The notes beneath the pieces were generated by a model. It made no database searches. It was not told where the DNA came from and saw only the letters and a list, made by a program, of their open reading frames with translations. Shown in pieces: positions 6,573 through 12,731 of a stretch of DNA of 12,731 nt. The first letter of the stretch is position 1; each line of letters begins with the position of its first letter. The translations under genes were made by a program, and so were the position numbers. Source of the stretch: UBA8437 sp003445035 (lineage in GTDB: Bacteria; Planctomycetota; Planctomycetia; Planctomycetales; Planctomycetaceae); contig CALCHI010000191.1 of NCBI GenBank assembly GCA_937901285.1, positions 1-12,731 on the forward strand. Direction: 5' to 3'.

Positions 6573-8179
6573 TTCGGGTCACCGAGGTGGTTGATCCAGA
6601 CATCGACCGGCGACTGGGAATCAGACCGCGTGTTGTTACCGACGGCGATGTCGACGTCACCATCTCCGTCGATGTCACCCACGGACAGGGTGGGATGGTT
6701 GCAAAGGTGGGCCTCAAGAGTGCGAGGGATGAATCTGCCGGCCGCAGTCTGCTCGATCCACAACAACGAGGGCACTCGCAGGCTCTCTAGCAGGTCACTT
6801 CGTGAGACACCCTGCAGCGCCCCGACGAAGCCGCACGCGATGATATCCAGGTCGCCGTCGGAATCGATGTCAGCCGCCTCGGCGCGGTGAACGCCGTACA
6901 GACGTGCGAGGTGGTGTTCGGTGAACGCCAGATTTCCGGTGTTTTCCAGCCAGCGAACACCATGATCGGGCTTGAGGACGGCGTCGTCCATTGTGTCGCC
7001 GTTGGTCACCAGCACGTCGGTGTCACCATCACCATCGAGATCGACCAGTTGCAGCCCCGATGAGCCCCAGCATGGATGAGGGGCCTGGTAGAGTGTCTTG
7101 GCTGTGAAACCGAGGTTTCCCTGGCCGAGGAAGGCGACGACGGCTTCGTGTTCCTGGGCAATCAGTGCCACGAAGTCGAGTCGGCCGTCTCCGTCGAGGT
7201 CGACGGGTGGGGCGTGAATGGTTCCATGGCGTTGATCGAGAGCCTTCAGCGTGTAGCTCCGGGAGGTGGGCGGACCGCGGCGACCATTGTGCTCCAGGAC
7301 TAACACACGGCCCGTTGTCCGCCAGCCGAATTCTCCGACCACAAGGTCCAGGTCTCCGTCTTGGTCGAAGTCCGCCGCCCGGACCTCGGCCACCCGGCTG
7401 AGACTTTCTGCCAGGTGGACCGGAGTGAACGTGCCGGGCGGTTGTTGTCTGAGCCATGTGACCTTGCCGAGGTCGTGGTCAAAGGCACCAAAGGAGCCCA
7501 GGTCGGCGACAAGGAGGTCTCTCAGGCCGTCTCCGTCCAGATCGACGACCTGGCACCGAGCGGGATGACCAGTTTTTGCAATCACGGTAAGGTCGAGGAT
7601 GCGTTGCGGTGTGGCCCGGCTGAGCAGGATCAGGCCGTTGGCCATGTCGCAGGCGAGCAGTTCTTTTTTTCCCTCGCGTTCCTGGCCCAACAGGTCGACC
7701 AACTGAACGTTGGAGATGACGATCGGGTCGTCGGTTTTCTCCGAGCAGGCCAGGGCCTGGACCGTGAACTTCTGTGGCGCATCGGTGATCTGGTCGTCAA
7801 GTGTCGGACGATCCAGAACTTCAGGGGCACGCGCGACGTACCACTTGATCACCTCTTGTGTGTTGACGATGCCGCGGATCTTGGACCCGTATCCCTTGAA
7901 CTTGGCCATCTGTCCGATCCGCGACGGCCATTCGGATTTCGGGAGAATCGACGGGTCGGGGAACGCGTGGCATTGGCGGCAGAGCGTCTTGACTGTCAGG
8001 GTGGTGACGGGGGTGCGTGCGGAGGAGGGGCGAATGGGATCCGGGCTGGAAGCGGAGGGCGGAGTGAACAGTTTCCAGGCGGCCAGGGTCAGGCCGATAC
8101 AAGCGACGGCAATCAGACCGACGATTGGAAGCCTGCCCGATGACTGCCGGCTGGTCGACGAGTCCACGGGATCGTTCAT
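6569..8179 (-). CDS. Membrane-anchored FG-GAP/VCBS repeat protein with N-terminal CxxCH heme-type motif
   Basis: The protein has 536 residues. A TM helix at about 17-38 is followed by a Pro/Ser-rich linker. Next comes a cytochrome c-type heme attachment motif, C67-R-Q-C70-H71, in TLCRQCHAFPDPSILPKSEW; Met91 is a possible second ligand. The rest is a beta-propeller-like FG-GAP/VCBS region with strong calcium-type loops starting near residues 213 (DLDGDG), 270 (DFDQDG), 327 (DLDGDG), 380 (DLDGDG), 437 (DIDSDG) and 502 (DIDGDG). Unlike the protein at 1690-4224 it has no ASPIC/UnbV domain. Heme attachment would occur outside the cytoplasm, which agrees with the anchor. It is the first gene of a probable minus-strand operon, with the TPR gene coupled by ATGA. 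The repeats are certain. The heme role rests on one CxxCH motif plus the flanking PDPxxLPK..W, a context I recall from other planctomycete FG-GAP proteins. Confidence 0.9.
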   Translation of the reverse strand: MNDPVDSSTSRQSSGRLPIVGLIAVACIGLTLAAWKLFTPPSASSPDPIRPSSARTPVTTLTVKTLCRQCHAFPDPSILPKSEWPSRIGQMAKFKGYGSKIRGIVNTQEVIKWYVARAPEVLDRPTLDDQITDAPQKFTVQALACSEKTDDPIVISNVQLVDLLGQEREGKKELLACDMANGLILLSRATPQRILDLTVIAKTGHPARCQVVDLDGDGLRDLLVADLGSFGAFDHDLGKVTWLRQQPPGTFTPVHLAESLSRVAEVRAADFDQDGDLDLVVGEFGWRTTGRVLVLEHNGRRGPPTSRSYTLKALDQRHGTIHAPPVDLDGDGRLDFVALIAQEHEAVVAFLGQGNLGFTAKTLYQAPHPCWGSSGLQLVDLDGDGDTDVLVTNGDTMDDAVLKPDHGVRWLENTGNLAFTEHHLARLYGVHRAEAADIDSDGDLDIIACGFVGALQGVSRSDLLESLRVPSLLWIEQTAAGRFIPRTLEAHLCNHPTLSVGDIDGDGDVDIAVGNNTRSDSQSPVDVWINHLGDPK

Positions 8180-8280
8180 GTTCGGGGCGATTCGGTGAGA
8201 AACGGTTGTCTGCCCGTTCGGGCGGCAGGGATCGCTACACTTTCAGACGTCGCCGGATAGCAGGCTGCTGGTTCGATCCT

Positions 8281-8325
8281 AAAAAAAGCTCCGCTCGGAC
8301 GCGAGAGCGGTCCGAGCGGAGCTTT
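8281..8325 (-). terminator. Strong intrinsic terminator of the lipoprotein gene
   Basis: A perfect 16-bp stem (8285-8300 with 8310-8325) closes a 9-nt loop (8301-8309). On the minus strand it is followed by a run of seven T (8287-8281). It lies about 50 bp past the stop codon of the lipoprotein gene at 8376 and separates that gene from the FG-GAP/TPR operon starting at 8179. The plus strand has only three T after the stem, so termination is mainly for the minus strand. Confidence 0.92.
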
Positions 8326-8375
8326 GTGGACGAAGTGACATCCGGACGGAGAAAACCGGTCCTTCTCGTGGACTG

Positions 8376-8924
8376 TTACTCTTTCAGATCGACGGTGAAG
8401 TCGTTGGGGCCGGGTCCCTGCACGGTGTACTGCAAGCCGGACGTGTCGACGTTGGCGTACTTTTTCGGCAACGCGCTGTCGGCATCCTTGAAGTTGTCAC
8501 CCTCCATCTGGCTGAGGTAATTCTTGGTGGGGTCGGCGGCTCCCATCGACGGCATGTTGCCTTTGGTCTGGTCGCCGGTTGTGTTGTCGACACCGGCCAG
8601 CGAGGGGTCTGCCATACCGGACAGGCCGCCCTTTTCGGTGGCCTTGGAGACCGAGACCTTGTACTTGCCGGGCAAGGCTCCATCGTCAGTCGAGAAGGTC
8701 CCGATGACCGCCTTGCCTTCCTTGTCGGTCGTGCCCTGGCAGTTGCGAGCGCCTTCGCCATTCGCAGAAAAGGTAATCTGCGCCCCCTCGACGGGTTGGC
8801 CCTTCATGGTGACGGTCAACGAGACCGGAATGCACCCGGAACTCGGGTCGGGGCCACCACAACCGGTTGCCAGCAACGCAATGGTCATCGAGGCGCACAG
8901 TGCGGAGAGGACGGAATATCGCAT
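8376..8924 (-). CDS. Small transthyretin-like / carboxypeptidase-regulatory-like lipoprotein
   Basis: The protein has 182 residues. A signal peptide (MRYSVLSALCASMTIALLAT) leads to a lipobox-like LATGC with the lipidated Cys at 22. The mature part opens with a beta-sandwich pattern seen in carboxypeptidase-regulatory/transthyretin-like domains: VSLTVTMKGQPVEGAQITFS (35-54), GTTDKEGKAVIGTFS, then GALPGKYKVSVSK (83-95). The rest is rich in Gly, Asp and Lys and has no catalytic motif. ATG 8924 was chosen because it starts the signal peptide and has AGGAAA upstream; a longer frame reaching 9038 adds 38 residues with no signal. The gene sits downstream of the DUF1559 gene on the same strand, but a terminator between them means its own promoter probably lies between 8925 and 9060. 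DUF1559 genes paired with such lipoproteins are, as I recall, common in planctomycetes. Function unknown. Confidence 0.85.
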   Translation of the reverse strand: MRYSVLSALCASMTIALLATGCGGPDPSSGCIPVSLTVTMKGQPVEGAQITFSANGEGARNCQGTTDKEGKAVIGTFSTDDGALPGKYKVSVSKATEKGGLSGMADPSLAGVDNTTGDQTKGNMPSMGAADPTKNYLSQMEGDNFKDADSALPKKYANVDTSGLQYTVQGPGPNDFTVDLKE

Positions 8925-9061
8925 GGTCTGTCTGTTTCCTGCGTGGGTGGGTTTAGTCGAATACAAGGATACCCGAGTTGACCGAAGTATTCCCGCGCAT
9001 CCTCTGGAATCCCGGTCATCGGGGAATCGTTCCGACACGCTCGTCAGCGGTGATATTTACC

Positions 9062-9096
9062 TAAAAGACAACCCCGCCGCAATGGACGGGGTTGTC
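9062..9096 (-). terminator. Intrinsic terminator of the DUF1559 gene
   Basis: A perfect 10-bp stem (9067-9076 with 9087-9096) closes a 10-nt loop. On the minus strand it is followed by four T, then A and G. It lies about 43 bp past the stop of the DUF1559 gene, which ends at 9140. Confidence 0.85.
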
Positions 9097-9139
9097 ATTC
9101 GAATTCAAAGGTGTCTGCCCCAAGGGGGCGTGTGGTGGC

Positions 9140-10216
9140 CTAGAAGTCGCCAACCACTCCAGGCATTCCACCAACCGCCGGGTTCTCCAAGGGATCCGGT
9201 GTGCTGGGGTGACCGTTCAGGTACCAGGGAATGCCCTTGTCGGCGCGATCTCCGAGCCTCTGATAGGTCCGGTAGTTGATCGAGTCGTTGAGCATCCGCA
9301 CACGACCGTCGACGAACAGGAAGTGTGCGCCGTTCTCGTGCTTGCTCTTGAAGCCCTGGCTCGTCTGCCAGTTTCGCCAGTGGTTACAACCGGCGGGAAC
9401 ATAGTCCCAGCCCGGCTCGTAGACGCACTTGATCGGGAAGTTGATCGGAGCGGTCGTGGCCATCCACGGCGCGTTCCAGTGGTACCACCCGTTGCGAGCG
9501 TGGTCGCCGCACTGCGGGAGAGCTTCACCCATCAGAATCGTCTGGGATGTGCCATCGGCGGAGTTGATGGCTCCGACTCGAGCGGCCCAGTTGTGGCGGG
9601 CCATGATGCCGGAGATGAAGTTGGGAAGGGCGGTGTTTCCGTGTCCGCCGCGACCGGTCAGGAAGTTGTTACCCGGATAGCTGCGGCACCAGCCTCCCAG
9701 CGAGTTCATTCGCTGGTTGCCCATGCTGCCCATGTAGTTGGTTCGGGCTCGGTCGCCACTGTTACTCATCTTCGGCGAACCGTCACTCGGGCACATGTAA
9801 GTCGGGATCACATACGAGCGGAACTTCTTGCCCCACCGCGGCTGGTCATCGATCTTCGGCATCCACCACCAGTCAGCGCGGCGGTTCCGGAAGTCGATCC
9901 GGCTGTACAGCGGCTGCTGGTCCACGAAGGGCAACAGGTGGACCAAGTGAGATCCCTTTTCCTGGGACCACCAGGTATGGCCCTGGCTCCAGTGAAGGGC
10001 CCAGATCGACGGCGGAAACATGCCGTACGTATCGTGGTAGTTGTGCATTGCAACGCCCAGTTGCTTCAGGTTGTTCTTGCACTGGGCTCGACGAGCGGCT
10101 TCGCGGGCCTGCTGAACAGCAGGCAACAGCAGCGCGATCAAAATGGCAATGATCGCAATCACCACCAGCAACTCGATCAGCGTGAAGGCTCGTTTGCGTC
10201 GTTGACGGACAGCCAT
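9140..10216 (-). CDS. DUF1559 pseudopilin-like protein with type IV N-terminal methylation motif
   Basis: The protein has 358 residues. The basic leader MAVRQRRKRA is followed by the prepilin motif FTLIELLVVIAIIAILIALL, with predicted cleavage between A10 and F11 and Glu at +5. The conserved planctomycete DUF1559 segment follows (AVQQAREAARRAQCKNNLKQ, then HNYHDTYGMFPPSIW). The C-terminal H-x9-DG signature is HENGAHFLFVDG, with H293 and D303-G304. The -1 residue is Ala, not the usual Gly. The product is expected to be processed by a prepilin peptidase and held in the membrane by its N-terminal helix. These proteins occur in large paralogous families in planctomycetes, and their role is not established. 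ATG 10216 is preferred over the upstream in-frame start at 10243 because AAGGAGG lies 5 nt before it. The gene ends in a terminator at 9062-9096, so it is probably transcribed alone. Confidence 0.95.
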   Translation of the reverse strand: MAVRQRRKRAFTLIELLVVIAIIAILIALLLPAVQQAREAARRAQCKNNLKQLGVAMHNYHDTYGMFPPSIWALHWSQGHTWWSQEKGSHLVHLLPFVDQQPLYSRIDFRNRRADWWWMPKIDDQPRWGKKFRSYVIPTYMCPSDGSPKMSNSGDRARTNYMGSMGNQRMNSLGGWCRSYPGNNFLTGRGGHGNTALPNFISGIMARHNWAARVGAINSADGTSQTILMGEALPQCGDHARNGWYHWNAPWMATTAPINFPIKCVYEPGWDYVPAGCNHWRNWQTSQGFKSKHENGAHFLFVDGRVRMLNDSINYRTYQRLGDRADKGIPWYLNGHPSTPDPLENPAVGGMPGVVGDF

Positions 10217-10221
10217 GCCTT

Positions 10222-10228
10222 CCTCCTT
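10222..10228 (-). promoter_or_regulatory. Ribosome binding site that fixes the DUF1559 start
   Basis: AAGGAGG on the minus strand lies 5 nt before the ATG at 10216. It is the best Shine-Dalgarno site in the window and supports the shorter N-terminus, which gives a standard prepilin leader length. Confidence 0.85.
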
Positions 10229-10243
10229 CTTAACCGTAACCAC

Positions 10244-10714
10244 CTATGAATTCGAAATACGCCGAAAAACTTCGTATGGTTGTCTCGATTGCCTGTCCAC
10301 AGGCGGGCACAACAACAACGGCGCCACTTCTCTCCTTGGAGTGTAGCACTAAATCAGCCGCTGCTCCCATCTGTTTTCTTCGGACATAGCTAGGTCAGTG
10401 GACACAAATTTGACGGATAAGTCAACGTGGAACGACGTTTTTTGAGAAAAATCGGCGATTGGCCCGAGAGCCGGCTTTCAGTGCCCCAAACCGGATGCTT
10501 CAATTGTCTCGGATGCGACAGAAATGGATGAGGGAAGTGGAGTTGTCGACGGGTTCCGGAGAGTGCATTGCCGGTATCGAATTCTGGACCGTTTTTCCCG
10601 TCGAATCACGAAAAACGTGGCTCATAGACGCGCGGCCATCCATCGCCTTGGGCTGGTTCGAGCGTAAGTGTTGCGGACAATCGTGATCACTTGCGGTTCC
10701 GTGGAGTAGCGATC
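10244..10714. other. Gene-free divergent intergenic region
   Basis: About 470 bp lie between the divergent DUF1559 and TPR genes. A small plus-strand frame (10459-10686, TTG start) shows no recognisable features and is not called. The region holds two adjacent palindromes at 10410-10439 and, near its right end, GGAG at 10703-10706, which serves the TPR gene. It should hold promoters for both genes. I saw no convincing -35/-10 pair and no tRNA or riboswitch. Confidence 0.5.
10410..10439. repeat. Two abutting inverted repeats, possible operator or hairpin
   Basis: TTGAC-6 nt-GTCAA (10410-10425) is directly followed, with a 2-nt overlap, by AACGT-6 nt-ACGTT (10424-10439), and a run of T extends to 10443. 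The equal 5-6-5 geometry of both is notable. Possible uses are a dimeric regulator's operator or a weak terminator. No gene ends just upstream on the plus strand. Confidence 0.35.
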
Positions 10715-12160
10715 GTGTGGCAGCGGCATCTGAGAACCGGATTGATCATCGGAGTCGTATTGGCGCTGATGGGAGCAGCGTTCTGGAAACCGATTTCGGT
10801 CGCCTGGTCTTTGCGGACGGCTCGAGATCTGCTGCGAGAGCGAGAGAGCGAACTAGCAGTCGCGGTGTTGTTGTCGGCTCACGAGGTCGATGCGGATCAT
10901 CCGGAGGTCAATTTTCTGTTGGCACGGGGGTTCCGTCGGCTCGGGCAGTTCACCAGGGTGGTGGAGCACCTGGATCTGGCTGAGGGATTCGGATGGCCGT
11001 CTGAGTTGATTCGTCTGGAGCAGTTGATGGGAGCCGCCCAGGCCGGGCAGTTGACCACCAGTGCACCGGAACTCTACAAGTTCCTCAGCCGTGGTGGTGA
11101 CTACGGAGACGAGGGGCCGGAGGTCTGCGAGGCTCTGGTCAACGGGTATTTTCTCAGCTACCAGTTTGGTTTGGCCCAGCCACTGCTGGACGAGTGGCAG
11201 ACGGCCTATCCGGCCGACGCCCAGTGCTACATGTTCCGCGGCTTGTTTTTCGAGAACCGATCAGACCCGAGCAAGGCGGTGGCCGAATACCGCAAGGCTG
11301 TCGAGTTGGCTGGTGATCGCACCGACGTCCGGTTGCGGTTGGCCCAGGTGCTCAAGAAGACCAACCAGTACGATGAGGCGATTGAACAATTCGGGATCTG
11401 CCTGGGTGAGGACACAACTCATCCGGAGGTGATGACCGGGCTGGGCCAGTGTTTCCACCTGCAGGGCCAGATCGACGAGGCTCGCAGAATGTTCGAGAAG
11501 GTGCTGGTCCTGGACCCGGATTATTTCGATGCGCAGTTGGCCCTGGGGCAACTCGAGGAGACCGCTGGCCATCCGGACACTGCGCTGCGGTGGCTTCGTC
11601 CGGCCTGCCGTCGTCGTCCCAGTGACACCGAGGCTCGTTACAGCCTGGCGTTGTCCTTGCAGGTGGTCGGTCGCAAGCGGCGAGATGCGGCAAGCTGGCC
11701 TCCGTCATCCGCGGCCCGGTCGGGCCTCTCGATGGCCAACGCGATTGGCTGGGCCGCCCGCCGGGCCGGCGCGGAGCTGACTCTCTCCGAAGCCTCACAC
11801 CACTTCCAGTTTGTCGCCGACGCGCAACAGGCAATGCAGCGCGTGCAGGTGTGGACGGACATCATTCGGTCCGAGCCGCGAAACGCCGACCTGCGTTTCA
11901 AGATCGGCAGCTATTTGATGAAATACGACAATCCCGAGCATGGGCTGGGCTGGTTGCTCTCGGTGCTCGACATCGATCCCAAACATCCTCCCACGCACGG
12001 GATGCTCGAAGAGTACTACCGAGGACAGGGCAAGAACGAGCGTGCCGAGCTGCACGGAAAGATGGCCAGCGAGACGGGTGAGTCCGGGCAGGATGCCCCC
12101 GCCGGCTCCGCCGATGGCGGGACGATTCCACAAACCAAGGACCAGAACGATGACCGATGA
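10715..12160 (+). CDS. Membrane-anchored TPR protein
   Basis: The protein has 481 residues from a GTG at 10715. That start has GGAG 8 nt upstream (10703-10706); the in-frame TTG at 10691 would add eight residues but has no RBS. One TM helix lies at about 8-24 (TGLIIGVVLALMGAAFW), so the body is predicted outside the cytoplasm. TPR-like helix pairs follow, clearest at AQCYMFRGLFFENRSDPSKA, TDVRLRLAQVLKKTNQYDEA, PEVMTGLGQCFHLQGQIDEA and YFDAQLALGQLEETAGHPDT. A last repeat pair near the C-terminus includes ADLRFKIGSYLMKYDNPEHG. The tail is Gly/Asp/Ser-rich and disordered. Residues about 319-355 (from GRKRRDAASW) do not look like TPR. They may be a linker or a locally frameshifted stretch. The stop overlaps the next gene by 11 nt, so the two are translationally linked. 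Role: probable scaffold for the downstream DUF3179-like protein, inferred from coupling. Confidence 0.88.
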   Translation: MWQRHLRTGLIIGVVLALMGAAFWKPISVAWSLRTARDLLRERESELAVAVLLSAHEVDADHPEVNFLLARGFRRLGQFTRVVEHLDLAEGFGWPSELIRLEQLMGAAQAGQLTTSAPELYKFLSRGGDYGDEGPEVCEALVNGYFLSYQFGLAQPLLDEWQTAYPADAQCYMFRGLFFENRSDPSKAVAEYRKAVELAGDRTDVRLRLAQVLKKTNQYDEAIEQFGICLGEDTTHPEVMTGLGQCFHLQGQIDEARRMFEKVLVLDPDYFDAQLALGQLEETAGHPDTALRWLRPACRRRPSDTEARYSLALSLQVVGRKRRDAASWPPSSAARSGLSMANAIGWAARRAGAELTLSEASHHFQFVADAQQAMQRVQVWTDIIRSEPRNADLRFKIGSYLMKYDNPEHGLGWLLSVLDIDPKHPPTHGMLEEYYRGQGKNERAELHGKMASETGESGQDAPAGSADGGTIPQTKDQNDDR

Positions 12161-12731
12161 CAACACGGGGATCCCTGGCGAAGAGGGAATGGAAGCCTCG
12201 GGCGAAACGGCTCCTCAGGGAGATCGGGCCGAAGTGCCCACCGCCGAAGAGGCGGCGGGCGGGCCGGACTCCGAATCGGGAGCTGGCCTCTCGGGGGACA
12301 CTCCCTCGTTGAAGAGCAGTTTCACTCCGGGGCAGCCGGCCAGCACCCAGAGCAAGATCCTGGTTGTGTTGTTTGCCACGATGCTGATCGTCGGTGGCAT
12401 CTACGTCGCTTCGCCCGATGACAACAGCGACACGTTGTCGCTGGAACGGGAGGGTTTCGACGAGGAGGTCAATCGCAACATGGATCTCGGCTACAAGAGT
12501 CCGTTCCTGGCGCCGGGGATCAACGAGCCGGAAATCTGGCTGGCCTCCAAAATTCGCTTCGCGGCCGCCAGTCCAGTGATCGGCGTCTCGGTCGGGGAGT
12601 CCCATCGTGCCTATCCGCTGGTCACGTTGTTGGGGAGTTTCACGAGGACCGGTGAAAATGGTTCGATCGTCAACGACAAGGTAGACGGGAAGTGCATAAC
12701 CGTGACCAACGATGGAGACTCGAAGGTGATT
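12150..12731 (+). CDS. Membrane-anchored DUF3179-like protein, N-terminal part (runs off right edge)
   Basis: The frame is open from ATG 12150 to the right edge, giving 194 residues; the C-terminus is missing. AAGGA lies about 9-10 nt upstream, and the start overlaps the end of the TPR gene. Residues 1-68 are acidic and rich in Gly, Pro, Ser and Glu. A TM helix lies at about 70-87 (ILVVLFATMLIVGGIYVA). After a linker, SPVIGVSVGESHRAYPL (141-157) and SIVNDKVDGKCITVT (172-186) match the pattern I know from DUF3179 proteins (VIGV.v.g..rAYPL ... IVND..gG.pv.VTyC). Here the position after VT reads N, not the usual YC, so if a DUF3179 Cys motif exists it is altered or lies further on. Function unknown. 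The assignment rests on two motifs in a partial sequence. Confidence 0.7.
   Translation, partial: MTDDNTGIPGEEGMEASGETAPQGDRAEVPTAEEAAGGPDSESGAGLSGDTPSLKSSFTPGQPASTQSKILVVLFATMLIVGGIYVASPDDNSDTLSLEREGFDEEVNRNMDLGYKSPFLAPGINEPEIWLASKIRFAAASPVIGVSVGESHRAYPLVTLLGSFTRTGENGSIVNDKVDGKCITVTNDGDSKVI

Noticed and set aside
7361..8143. Plus-strand 260-residue open frame
   Set aside because: It is antisense to the FG-GAP/heme gene; Gly/Asp-rich text arises from the complementary repeats.
6569..8179. Tandem DNA repeats in the FG-GAP gene
   Set aside because: The recurring GACCTCGACGGCGAC-like stretches reflect conserved calcium loops at the protein level; the DNA is not a tandem array.
9092..10249. Plus-strand 385-residue open frame
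   Set aside because: It is antisense to the unambiguous DUF1559 gene and shows no domain features.
10459..10686. Small plus-strand frame before the second TPR gene
   Set aside because: TTG start, no RBS, no recognisable motif and unremarkable composition; more likely intergenic.

Overview
The window looks like chromosomal DNA from a planctomycete (Planctomycetota). The evidence is a DUF1559 pseudopilin-like protein with an H-x9-DG motif, a transthyretin-like lipoprotein beside it, several FG-GAP/VCBS and TPR proteins with N-terminal membrane anchors, and GC-rich coding DNA with G/C-ending codons. No RNA genes, insertion sequences, CRISPR arrays or phage genes were seen.

Layout. Positions 1-1553 (minus) hold the N-terminal part of a SWIM/SNF2-type helicase protein that runs off the left edge. 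Divergent from it, 1690-4224 (plus) encodes a membrane-anchored CRTAC1-type protein, with FG-GAP/VCBS repeats and a C-terminal ASPIC/UnbV domain. One in-frame TGA at 3571-3573 interrupts it. I read this TGA as a selenocysteine codon: coding continues in the same frame on both sides with no indel, TGA is an ordinary stop for neighbouring genes, and a SECIS-like hairpin follows at the right distance. Next comes a minus-strand run that looks like one operon: a heme-motif FG-GAP protein (8179-6569), a TPR protein (6572-5322, coupled by ATGA), and a six-TM protein of unknown function (5221-4229). Upstream of that run, also on the minus strand, are a DUF1559 pseudopilin-like gene (10216-9140) and a small lipoprotein gene (8924-8376). 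Each of these two ends in its own strong intrinsic terminator. After a gene-free region of about 500 bp, a plus-strand pair begins: a second anchored TPR protein (10715-12160), overlapping by 11 nt a DUF3179-like protein cut by the right edge (12150-12731).

How the genes may work together. Every complete protein in the window is predicted to be membrane-anchored, lipidated or membrane-integral. Two are calcium-type beta-propeller proteins carrying redox-suggestive features (a putative Sec-x-Cys in one, a CxxCH heme motif in the other), and two are TPR scaffolds. This suggests an extracytoplasmic, possibly redox-active assembly, but that is inference; no substrate can be named from the sequence. 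The most valuable observation is the probable UGA-decoded selenoprotein, which an automatic caller would split into two genes or mark as a pseudogene.
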